Part shown: piece by piece, positions 10,639 to 17,530 of the stretch | Numbering within the stretch: position 1 is the first letter of the stretch | How the letters are laid out: every line of letters begins with the position of its first letter | DNA from: Pseudonocardia asaccharolytica DSM 44247 = NBRC 16224 | Lineage (GTDB): Bacteria > Actinomycetota > Actinomycetes > Mycobacteriales > Pseudonocardiaceae | Direction of reading: 5' to 3' | Assembly (NCBI RefSeq): GCF_000423625.1 | Contig: NZ_AUII01000008.1 | Location: 62,001 to 126,000, forward strand | DNA length: 64,000 nt | Position numbers and translations under genes: made by a program | The notes under the pieces: generated by a model | The model's database searches: none | Told to the model about the DNA's origin: nothing | The model's input: only the letters and a program-made list of their open reading frames with translations

Positions 10639-10652
10639 CTAACGTTCGTTAG
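10639..10652. promoter_or_regulatory. Inverted repeat CTAACG-TT-CGTTAG, candidate TetR operator
   Basis: Perfect 6-bp arms around 2 nt, lying between the divergent PucR and flavin-oxidoreductase genes and 41 nt before the ATG at 10693. AACG/CGTT half-sites are common in operators of actinobacterial TetR regulators, and a TetR gene lies two genes downstream (11891). PucR could also bind here. Sequence evidence only. Confidence 0.4.
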
Positions 10653-10692
10653 GCAAGTCCCAGGAACGACACTCCCATGAAGGGACACCCAC

Positions 10693-11787
10693 ATGGACGT
10701 CGGTGTGCTGCTGGTCTTCCAGAACTGGCACGAGAACCTCAGCGACGGCGAGATGTTCCTGCAGGAGGCCGAGCTCGGCGTCCTGGCAGAGCAGTACGGC
10801 TTCGACTCGGTCTGGTCCACCGAGCACCACTTCGACGACTACTCGATGTGCCCGGACCCGACCCAGCTGTTGTCCTACCTCGCCGCGCGCACCAGCCGGG
10901 TGAAGCTCGGCACCGGCGCGATCATCGTCCCGTGGAACGACCCGATGCGCGTGGTCGAGAAGGTGACGATGCTCGACCACCTCTCGGGCGGCCGGGTGAT
11001 CTGTGGCCTCGGCCGGGGCCTGGCGAAGATGGAGTACGAGGGCTTCGGGATCGACATGGGCGAGGCGCGCGGGCGCTTCGACGAGGCCGCCGCGGTGATC
11101 ATCGACGGTCTGCGCAACGGCTACGTGGAGAACGACGGGCCGTTCTACCCGCAGCCGCGGATCCAGGTCCGCCCCGGCCCCAACCCGGACTACTCCTGGG
11201 ACGACCGGCTCTACGGCGTCGCGATGTCGCCGGACTCGGTGCCTGTGATCGCCAAGCTCGGGCTGCGGATGATGACGTTCATCCAGTACCCGATCGAGAT
11301 GCACGCCGAGCCGATCAACAAGTACCGCGAGGTCTTCCGCGAGGCGCACGGCGTCGAGCCCGGCCCGGTACACACCCAGGACTTCGTGTACTGCCACGAA
11401 GACCCGGAGGAGGCCGAGCGGGTTGCCCGGGAGTACCTGGGCCGCTACTTCCTGTCGGTGATCAAGCACTACGACTTCGCGGGCTCGCACTGGCGCGAGA
11501 CCAAGGGCTACGAGGCCTACCAGGTCGGCGCGGACATGATCCGCGAGGCCGGCATGGAGGCCGCGGGCGCCGGCTACGCCGACACCCAGGCCTGGGGCAC
11601 ACCCGAGCAGATCATCGAGAAGTACCGCCACCGCATCGACGTCATCGGCGACTTCTCGCCGAGCATCGCGCCGTCCTTCGCCGGGCTGCCGTTCGACAAG
11701 GTGCGGGCGAGCCTCAAGCTGTTCGGCGAGAAGGTCGTGCCCGAGCTGCACAGGATGGGCGTCACGACGGCGGCGGTACCCGCCTGA
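10693..11787 (+). CDS. LLM-class (luciferase-like) flavin-dependent oxidoreductase
   Basis: 364 residues with the bacterial luciferase fold: MDVGVLLVFQNW, FDSVWSTEHHF (the conserved WxxEHHF), LGTGAIIVPWNDPMRVVEKV and LSGGRVICGLGRG. These proteins use reduced FMN or F420 as a dissociable cofactor. Members of this subgroup are usually monooxygenases that attack alkanes, sulfonates, amines or ketones. The substrate cannot be read from sequence. It is probably the first gene of a short operon with the TetR regulator (103 nt downstream) and the SnoaL-like protein. The second LLM gene at 13959-15002 has the same EHHF motif but is only a distant relative. Confidence 0.88.
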   Translation: MDVGVLLVFQNWHENLSDGEMFLQEAELGVLAEQYGFDSVWSTEHHFDDYSMCPDPTQLLSYLAARTSRVKLGTGAIIVPWNDPMRVVEKVTMLDHLSGGRVICGLGRGLAKMEYEGFGIDMGEARGRFDEAAAVIIDGLRNGYVENDGPFYPQPRIQVRPGPNPDYSWDDRLYGVAMSPDSVPVIAKLGLRMMTFIQYPIEMHAEPINKYREVFREAHGVEPGPVHTQDFVYCHEDPEEAERVAREYLGRYFLSVIKHYDFAGSHWRETKGYEAYQVGADMIREAGMEAAGAGYADTQAWGTPEQIIEKYRHRIDVIGDFSPSIAPSFAGLPFDKVRASLKLFGEKVVPELHRMGVTTAAVPA

Positions 11788-11890
11788 TCCGTGGTGGCGG
11801 GGCGCGGAGGTAGCGGCCCTCGGCACCGCCGTCACCGGGAGTGGGATCCTGGCCTCGCAGGGAAGGACCCGCGATGAGAAGGACCCGACC

Positions 11891-12499
11891 ATGACCGCCA
11901 CGCAGCACCGCGAGGAGTCGCAGAGCAGACGAAACGGTGCCCGCAGGGCCGAGCTCATCGCGCTGGCCTCCCGCCTGTTCCGGGAGCGCGGCTACCACGG
12001 GGTCGGCATGCGGGCGATCGCCGAGGCCGCCGATATGCAGGCCGCCTCGCTCTACCACCACTTCCGCAGCAAGGAGGAGCTGCTGCTCGAGGCCATCTTC
12101 GTCGTCGACCGCGACATGGTCGTCGACCAGATGCCGATCCTGGACGGTCCCGGCTCGTACCGGGAGCGGCTCGCGCGCCTCGTGCGCGCCCACGTGATGC
12201 ACATCGGCGTCAACCGCGACGCCTGGTGGGTCGCCGGGCGCGAGTTGCGGGCGCTCTCGCCCGAGAAGCTCGACACCGTGCAGGTCTACCGCCGCGCCTA
12301 CCAGCACCGGATCGCCCAGCACCTGGCCGACGGCGCCCGCGCGGGCGAGTTCCGCTGCGACGACCCGCGGCTCACCACCCTGGCGGTCCTGGACATGATC
12401 AACGGTCCGAACGAGTGGTTCGACCCCGCCGGGCGGCTGTCGATCGACCAGATCGCCGACCACTACGCCGAGCTGGTCGTCCGCCAGCTCACCCCCTGA
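11891..12499 (+). CDS. TetR/AcrR family transcriptional regulator
   Basis: 202 residues. The N-terminal helix-turn-helix is clear: RRAELIALASRLFRERGYHG, then MRAIAEAADMQAASLYHHF with RSKEELLLEAIF. The rest is an all-helical ligand domain with a TetR_C-type WWVAGRELRAL segment. It sits between the flavin oxidoreductase and the SnoaL-like gene on the same strand, so it most likely represses this small cluster, possibly through the palindrome at 10639-10652. The ligand is unknown; hydrophobic or acyl-CoA effectors are common in this branch. Confidence 0.9.
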   Translation: MTATQHREESQSRRNGARRAELIALASRLFRERGYHGVGMRAIAEAADMQAASLYHHFRSKEELLLEAIFVVDRDMVVDQMPILDGPGSYRERLARLVRAHVMHIGVNRDAWWVAGRELRALSPEKLDTVQVYRRAYQHRIAQHLADGARAGEFRCDDPRLTTLAVLDMINGPNEWFDPAGRLSIDQIADHYAELVVRQLTP

Positions 12500-12552
12500 T
12501 CCGCGGCCCGCCTCCGCTCCGGCGTGACCGCGCCCGTCCACCGGAGGTTCGC

Positions 12553-12960
12553 ATGAGCACGCTCGAGGAGCGCAACAAGCAGATCGTCGCGGAGTTCATG
12601 GAGGTGTTCTCCAGCGGCGACGTCGACGGGATCCTGTCCTGCCTCGCCGACGACGCCAAATGGTGGGTGGCGGGCAGCATCCCCGGCATCTCGGGGACCA
12701 AGGACAAGGCCGGGTTCAAGGAGATGGTCTCCGGGATCGCGGAGTCGACGACGACGGGCGCGATCCGGCTGACCCCGCTCGGGTTCACCGCCGAGGGCGA
12801 CCGGGTCGCGGTGGAGACGGAGTCCTACACCGAACTCAAGAACGGCCGGGTCTACAACAACCTCTACCACTTCCTGTTCGAGGTGCGTGACGGCAAGATC
12901 GCCGCGGTCAAGGAGTACCTCGACACCGAGCACGCCACCGCGGTGTTCGTCGCGCCCTGA
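12553..12960 (+). CDS. SnoaL/NTF2-like protein (ketosteroid-isomerase fold)
   Basis: 135 residues from the ATG at 12553, which has GGAGG 6 nt upstream. Features of the NTF2-like cone are NKQIVAEFMEVFSSGDVDGIL, DDAKWWVAG, and the closing strands YNNLYHFLFEVRDGKIAAVKEYLDT. Members of this superfamily act as isomerases, cyclases, hydratases or dehydratases on small hydrophobic molecules. Here it probably works with the flavin oxidoreductase and SDR of the same block. No specific reaction can be assigned. Confidence 0.85.
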   Translation: MSTLEERNKQIVAEFMEVFSSGDVDGILSCLADDAKWWVAGSIPGISGTKDKAGFKEMVSGIAESTTTGAIRLTPLGFTAEGDRVAVETESYTELKNGRVYNNLYHFLFEVRDGKIAAVKEYLDTEHATAVFVAP

Positions 12961-12998
12961 GACGGTCGTTCCGCTGCGGGACTCACGCGTGTCAGCCG

Positions 12999-13748
12999 TC
13001 AGCGCGGTGTCTCGCGGCCGCCTCTCGGCGGCGCCCCGAACGAGGCGAGCAGCCCGCCGTCGACGGCGACGGTCGAGCCCGTCATGTACGACGCGCCGGC
13101 CACCGCCCACACGACGTCGGCGATCTCCTCCGGGCGGCCGGGGCGTCCCAGCGGGATCCCGTCCACGATCGTGGCCCGGGAGACATCGGTGAGGCCCGCG
13201 GTCATCGTCGTGTCCACGAAACCGGGGATCACCAGGTTGACGCGGATGCCGTGCGGAGCGAGTTCCATCGCGAGCGTCTGGGTCAGGCCGTACAGGCCCG
13301 CCTTCGCCGCGCCGTACGCGGCGTCGCCGGGGTAACCGCGCAGCCCGACCACCGCCCCGATGTTGATCACCGCGCTGCCGGCGGACAGTAGCGGCCGCGC
13401 GGCGCGGACGGCGGTGAACGCGCCGGTCAGGTTGGTCGCCAGCACCTGGCCCCACGTCGCGTCGGTCAGCTGGTCGATCCGGCCGCCACGGTGCACGCCC
13501 GCGGAGTTCACGAGCACGTCGATCGATCCCGTCGTCTGCTCGACCGTGACGAACGCCGCGGCGACCGAGTCGGGGTCCGTGATATCGACCGGGACGGGCA
13601 GAACCCGCTCGCGGACCACGGCAGGCCATGACTTCCGGTCGACGGACCGGGCCAGGACGTGGACCGTGTCCCCCTCGGCGAGCGCGCGGTCGACGACCGC
13701 GCGCCCGATGCCGCGGGAGCCCCCGGTCACCACCCAGGTCCGACCCAC
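12999..13748 (-). CDS. SDR-family NAD(P)-dependent oxidoreductase
   Basis: 249 residues, GTG start at 13748. It is a classical short-chain dehydrogenase/reductase: cofactor motif VTGGSRGIGRAV, then NSAGVHRGG in the NAG position, and the catalytic YGAAKAG (Tyr-x-x-x-Lys). A later segment is IRVNLVIPGFVDTTM, followed by PGRPEEIADVV. The closest well-known types are 3-oxoacyl-ACP reductase (FabG)-like enzymes. It lies directly downstream of a decayed acyl-CoA synthetase and a flavin oxidoreductase on the same strand, suggesting a former three-gene catabolic operon. The C-terminus (GAPPRGGRETPR) is basic and variable. Confidence 0.88.
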   Translation of the reverse strand: MGRTWVVTGGSRGIGRAVVDRALAEGDTVHVLARSVDRKSWPAVVRERVLPVPVDITDPDSVAAAFVTVEQTTGSIDVLVNSAGVHRGGRIDQLTDATWGQVLATNLTGAFTAVRAARPLLSAGSAVINIGAVVGLRGYPGDAAYGAAKAGLYGLTQTLAMELAPHGIRVNLVIPGFVDTTMTAGLTDVSRATIVDGIPLGRPGRPEEIADVVWAVAGASYMTGSTVAVDGGLLASFGAPPRGGRETPR

Positions 13749-13751
13749 GAT

Positions 13752-13962
13752 TCACTTCCTTTCCGTCGGGGCCTGTCCGGCATACTGCGCGCGCAGCCGC
13801 CGCTTGTCCGTCTTTCCGACGCCGGTGCGCGGCGGCTCGCCCACGACCACGACATCCTCGGGTAGCGGAGCACCTCCTCACCGTGCTCGTACGCGACGAT
13901 CGGGCGGTGGGATGGTGCAGGCGCGCCCGCGCGACGAACTCGGTGACGAGGAGCTCGGTCAC
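13752..13962 (-). pseudogene. Remnant of an AMP-forming acyl-CoA synthetase (C-terminal domain)
   Basis: The segment encodes pieces of the C-terminal domain of an AMP-binding ligase in different frames. In order they are VTELLVTEFVARARLHH (from a GTG at 13962), then IVAYEHGEEV, then LPEDVVVVGEPPRTGVGKTDKRRLRAQYAGQ and a stop at 13752. PRTGVGKTDKRRLR holds the Lys that is catalytic in this superfamily (PRTxxGKxxKxxLR). At least two frame changes separate the pieces, and about 450 N-terminal residues are absent. The GTG overlaps the TGA of the upstream flavin-oxidoreductase gene, as expected if an intact ligase once followed it. Non-functional. Confidence 0.7.
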
Positions 13963-15002
13963 GGCACCGCCTGCAGACGTTCCCGCACGGCGGGCATCAC
14001 CTTGTCGGCCAGGTAGGCGACGCGCTCCGAGCCGCTCTCGACCGGCTCGCCGGGCAGCTGGGCCCAGAAGTGCACGTCCTTGATCTGGGGCTTCGCGCGC
14101 AGCATCGCCGTCAGCTCCGACACCGCCCCCTCGGCGTCCATGAGCTGGTAGGCACCCGCCTCCACGATCTGGGCGGGGTCGGTGAACCGCGGAACCCGGT
14201 CCGGCGGGCCGAAGGCGCCCCAGGAGATGTACTCGTTGAGCTGGTAGAGCGCGTGGCGCCCGATCCGGGACCAGACCTCCTCCGGGTCGTCGGCGATGAT
14301 CGCCCACTGCCCCGCGTAGATCCTCGCCTCGGCCACCGGCCTGCCGAGCCGCTCCACCGCGGCGAGATAGCTGTCGTGGTGGGAGTTCTGGGTGCTGAGG
14401 AAGCCGTCGCCGATGCGGGCGGCCCGCGCGATCGCGACGTCGGCCATCGCCCCGACCAGCAGCTGGGGCAGCTGCTCCGGCGTGGGGGTCACGGAGACAG
14501 GGGGGAGCCGGTAGCGCTTGCCCTCGAAGCCCTCCGTGGAGCCGGACCAGGCCCTGCGGATGATCTCCACGCCCTCCTCCAGCAGGCTCGGCCGATGGTG
14601 GATCTCGCGGCCGAACGCCGCGAACTCCCGCGCCCAGTAGCCCTGTCCGACGCCCAGGTCGAAGCGGCCACCCGACAGCAGCGACAGCGTCGCCGCGTCC
14701 TCGGCGAGCCGCACCGGATTGTGCAGCGGGGAGACGATGAGGTTGGTGCCGATATGCATGCGCGAGGTGCGCTGAGCGATCGCGGAGGCCAGCACGAACG
14801 GTGACGGGCTGTACCCGTCGGCGCAGAAGTGGTGCTCGGTCAGCCACACCGAGTCCAGACCGCGCCGCTCCGCCCAGGCGATCTGGTCGAGGACCTCGGA
14901 GTAGAAGGAGCTGAACGGGCGGTCGGGGTCCGGGTTGCGGAAGTCGTACCAGAGCCCGAAGGCCGGGCCCGCCCCCGCGGACATGTTGCTCTGGCTGCTC
15001 AT
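13959..15002 (-). CDS. LLM-class flavin-dependent oxidoreductase
   Basis: 347 residues: LDSVWLTEHHF, MHIGTNLIVSPLHNPVRLAED, LSGGRFDLGVGQGYWAREFAAFG, and a C-terminal AYLADKVMPAVRERL. This is a luciferase-like monooxygenase or F420-type reductase with a dissociable flavin. It is the first gene of a minus-strand run that continues, by a 4-nt overlap, into the acyl-CoA synthetase remnant and the SDR. The reading is intact. The substrate is unknown. Two Met codons at the N-terminus (residues 1 and 7) are possible starts. Confidence 0.87.
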   Translation of the reverse strand: MSSQSNMSAGAGPAFGLWYDFRNPDPDRPFSSFYSEVLDQIAWAERRGLDSVWLTEHHFCADGYSPSPFVLASAIAQRTSRMHIGTNLIVSPLHNPVRLAEDAATLSLLSGGRFDLGVGQGYWAREFAAFGREIHHRPSLLEEGVEIIRRAWSGSTEGFEGKRYRLPPVSVTPTPEQLPQLLVGAMADVAIARAARIGDGFLSTQNSHHDSYLAAVERLGRPVAEARIYAGQWAIIADDPEEVWSRIGRHALYQLNEYISWGAFGPPDRVPRFTDPAQIVEAGAYQLMDAEGAVSELTAMLRAKPQIKDVHFWAQLPGEPVESGSERVAYLADKVMPAVRERLQAVP

Positions 15003-15018
15003 AGCGGCAGCGTGATCG

Positions 15019-15042
15019 CGGGAGTGGCGGTTGTCACTCCCG
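15019..15042. promoter_or_regulatory. Inverted repeat in a divergent promoter region
   Basis: CGGGAGTG (15019-15026) and CACTCCCG (15035-15042) are perfect 8-bp arms 8 nt apart. They lie 17-40 nt upstream of the minus-strand flavin-oxidoreductase start and about 75 nt before the phosphotransferase. It could be an operator for either gene, or a 5'-UTR hairpin. Confidence 0.35.
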
Positions 15043-15115
15043 GGCCCGCGCGATCGTTGTGGACTCCTTCAACGGGCAGGCGCGTCTGCAGAGCCGCGGC
15101 GTTAGCGTGCCGGGC

Positions 15116-16180
15116 ATGGCGCGGACCGTGACCCAACCGGACTGGCTGACCCCCGATATCGTCGACATGGCGGCCGTGGCCCGGTGGGGCGCGCAGGCCG
15201 GGCTGCCCGAGGGCCCGGTGGAGGACGTGGGCCGGATCGGCGGCGGCACCCAGAACGTGGTGTTGCGGATGCGCTGGGCCGGCCGCGACCTCGTGCTGCG
15301 CCGCCCGCCCGAGCACCCCAGGACGGGCAGCAACGCCGCCCTGCTGCGCGAGATGCGGCTGCTCGCCGCGCTCGCCGGCACGGATGTCCCGCATCCGGGC
15401 TACGTGGCCGGGTGCACGGACGAGGACGTGCTGGGCGGTGTCGTCTTCTACCTGATGGAGGCGGTGGACGGGATCAACCCCGGCGCGGCGATCGAGGAGC
15501 CCTACCTCTCCGACGCCGCCGCCCGGCACGCGGCCGCCCTCGACACCGCCGCCGCGCTCGCCCGGCTCGCCTCCGTCGACCACGTCGCCATCGGGCTCGG
15601 GGACATGGGCAAGCCGGAGGGTTTCCTCGCCCGCCAGGTTCCGCGCTGGCTCGACCACCTCGCTTCGTACTCCCAGCTGCCGGGCTACCCGGGCTCGACT
15701 CTCCCGCACATCGACGCGCTCGCGCGCTGGCTCACCGCGCACCGCCCGCCCGACGCCCCCGCAGGGATCGTGCACGGCGACTACCACCTCAACAACGTGC
15801 TGCTCGCCCGCGACGCGCCGCGGGTCGCGGCCATCGTCGACTGGGAGATGTGCACGATCGGCGACCCGCTGCTCGACCTCGGCTGGCTGCTCGTCACCTG
15901 GCCGGAGGGCAGCCCGGACCTGGTCACCGGCGGCCCGCTCGCCGAGCTCGGTGCGCTCCCCGGCCCGGACGAGCTCGTGGCGCACTACGCGGCGCGCAGC
16001 GACCGGGACCTGTCCGCCGTCGAGTGGTACACCGTGCTCGCCGGGCTCAAGCTCGCGGTGGTCATCGAGGGTACCCACGCCAGGGCGCTGGCGGGCCAGG
16101 CCGACCCGGCGGTCGGGCTGCGGCTGCACCGGGCCGCCGTCGCCGGCCTGGAGCGCGCCGCGGTGATCGCCGGTGTGTGA
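15116..16180 (+). CDS. Phosphotransferase family protein (APH/choline-kinase fold)
   Basis: 354 residues from the ATG at 15116. Kinase-like motifs are GRIGGGTQNVVLRM (glycine loop), LVLRRPP (ATP Lys position), GIVHGDYHLNNVLL (catalytic HGDxxxxN) and IVDWEMCTIGDPLLDLGWLL (metal Asp). The family includes ACAD10/11-like acyl-CoA-metabolism kinases, which phosphorylate hydroxyacyl-CoA, and antibiotic kinases. The neighbouring catabolic genes favour the first kind. An upstream ATG at 15059 would add 19 unlikely residues. TAGCGT at 15102-15107 looks like a -10 box placed for leaderless initiation at 15116. Confidence 0.85.
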   Translation: MARTVTQPDWLTPDIVDMAAVARWGAQAGLPEGPVEDVGRIGGGTQNVVLRMRWAGRDLVLRRPPEHPRTGSNAALLREMRLLAALAGTDVPHPGYVAGCTDEDVLGGVVFYLMEAVDGINPGAAIEEPYLSDAAARHAAALDTAAALARLASVDHVAIGLGDMGKPEGFLARQVPRWLDHLASYSQLPGYPGSTLPHIDALARWLTAHRPPDAPAGIVHGDYHLNNVLLARDAPRVAAIVDWEMCTIGDPLLDLGWLLVTWPEGSPDLVTGGPLAELGALPGPDELVAHYAARSDRDLSAVEWYTVLAGLKLAVVIEGTHARALAGQADPAVGLRLHRAAVAGLERAAVIAGV

Positions 16181-16246
16181 GGCCCGCTCCTGAGGCGTCC
16201 ACCGGATCCCTGACACCCCGCCGGGCTGCTGCCACACTGGGCGGCG

Positions 16247-17530
16247 ATGGTCTCCTCGGAACGGGCACGTTCCCGTCTGGTCGATGAGCTGCGTCGGGGC
16301 TCGCGGGTTCGGTCCCCGGCGGTGGCCGACGCGTTCGCGACGGTGCCGCGCCATCTGTTCCTGCCCGGGAGCACCGTCGAGACCGCCTACTCCGACGAGG
16401 CGATCGCCACGAAGTTCGCCGACGGCGTCGCGATCAGCTCGGCCTCGCAGCCCTCGATGATGGCGATCATGCTCGAGCAGCTCGGCCTGCGCCCCGGCCA
16501 GCGGGTGCTCGAGATCGGCGCGGGGACCGGCTACAACGCCGCGCTCATGACCCATATCGTCGGGCCGTCCGGGGCGGTCATCTCCATCGATATCGACGGC
16601 GAGCTGATCGCCCAGGCCGAGGACAACCTGCGCGCCGCCGGCGTCGCGGGGATCGAGCTGGTGGCGGGCGACGGGGCCCTCGGCCACCCCGACGGCGCCC
16701 CGTACGACCGGATCATCCTCACCGTCGGAAGCTGGGATGTACGCCCGGAATGGGTCGAGCAGCTCGCGCCGGGCGGGCGGCTGGTGCTGCCGCTGGCCGT
16801 GCGCGGCAGCCAGCTCTCGATGGCGCTGGACCTCGGCAGCGACGGTGTGCTGCGCAGCGACTCCGTACGCAGCTGCGCCTTCATCCGGCTGCGCGGGGTC
16901 GGTGCCGGCCCCGAGGCCCCCGTCGCGACGACCGACGACGGGCTGACGGTGCAGGTTGCCGAGGACGCGACGGTTGATCCGGTCGCGGTCGCCGCCGCCC
17001 TGGACGACGCCGCGCTGGACGATCCGGGCCCGGTGCAGGCGACCGGGGTACGGGTCGGCCCGGCCGACGTGTGGGACGGGCTCGGGCTCTGGCTCGCGCT
17101 CGCCGACCGGGCGACCGTCCGGGTGCTGGCCAGCGGCGAGGCGGTCGACGGCCCGCTCGCGCGGCGGCTGCTGAGGATCGGCCCGGACCGCGGCACGGTG
17201 GCGCTCGTGGATCGGGAGCCGACCGCGACGGGCGAGCCGGTCGAGGGTCTTGCCCTTCTGGTGCTCGATCCGCCCGGCCGGCCCGGGGACGGGGGCCTGC
17301 GCCCGGCGGGGGTGCAGGCGTTCGGCCCGGCGGGCGGCCCGGTGGCCGAGTGGCTGGTCGGCATGGTGCAGCGCTGGGAGGCGCTGGGCAGGCTCAACGC
17401 GGCCGACCTGCTGATCGCGGTGGTGCCCGCGGCCGGTGAACCACCCGAGGCCAGACCGGGGACGACGGTGGTCGGCAAGGAGCTGAGCCGGCTGCTGGTG
17501 GGGTGGGCGCGGCCGGCTCAGCCCACCTGA
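16247..17530 (+). CDS. Protein-L-isoaspartate O-methyltransferase-like (PCMT family) methyltransferase
   Basis: 427 residues. The first ~210 residues are PCMT-like: VPRHLFLPG, SSASQPSMMAIMLEQL, then SAM motif I VLEIGAGTGYNAALM, AEDNLRAAG and the post-motif LAPGGRLVLPL. True repair PCMTs are about 200-220 residues and recognise isoaspartyl residues. This protein has a second half of similar size with no motif I recognise, so the methyl acceptor is uncertain. Actinobacterial proteins of this length also occur as peptide-modifying methyltransferases. The 3' end overlaps the convergent RecQ gene by 13 nt. Confidence 0.8.
   Translation: MVSSERARSRLVDELRRGSRVRSPAVADAFATVPRHLFLPGSTVETAYSDEAIATKFADGVAISSASQPSMMAIMLEQLGLRPGQRVLEIGAGTGYNAALMTHIVGPSGAVISIDIDGELIAQAEDNLRAAGVAGIELVAGDGALGHPDGAPYDRIILTVGSWDVRPEWVEQLAPGGRLVLPLAVRGSQLSMALDLGSDGVLRSDSVRSCAFIRLRGVGAGPEAPVATTDDGLTVQVAEDATVDPVAVAAALDDAALDDPGPVQATGVRVGPADVWDGLGLWLALADRATVRVLASGEAVDGPLARRLLRIGPDRGTVALVDREPTATGEPVEGLALLVLDPPGRPGDGGLRPAGVQAFGPAGGPVAEWLVGMVQRWEALGRLNAADLLIAVVPAAGEPPEARPGTTVVGKELSRLLVGWARPAQPT

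Noticed and set aside
12463..14847. Very long minus-strand open frame over the SnoaL, SDR and LLM genes
   Set aside because: It is Arg/Pro-rich in unrelated runs and mirrors the high-GC codon bias of the real genes in other frames; only one short part (the ligase stub) is biologically meaningful.
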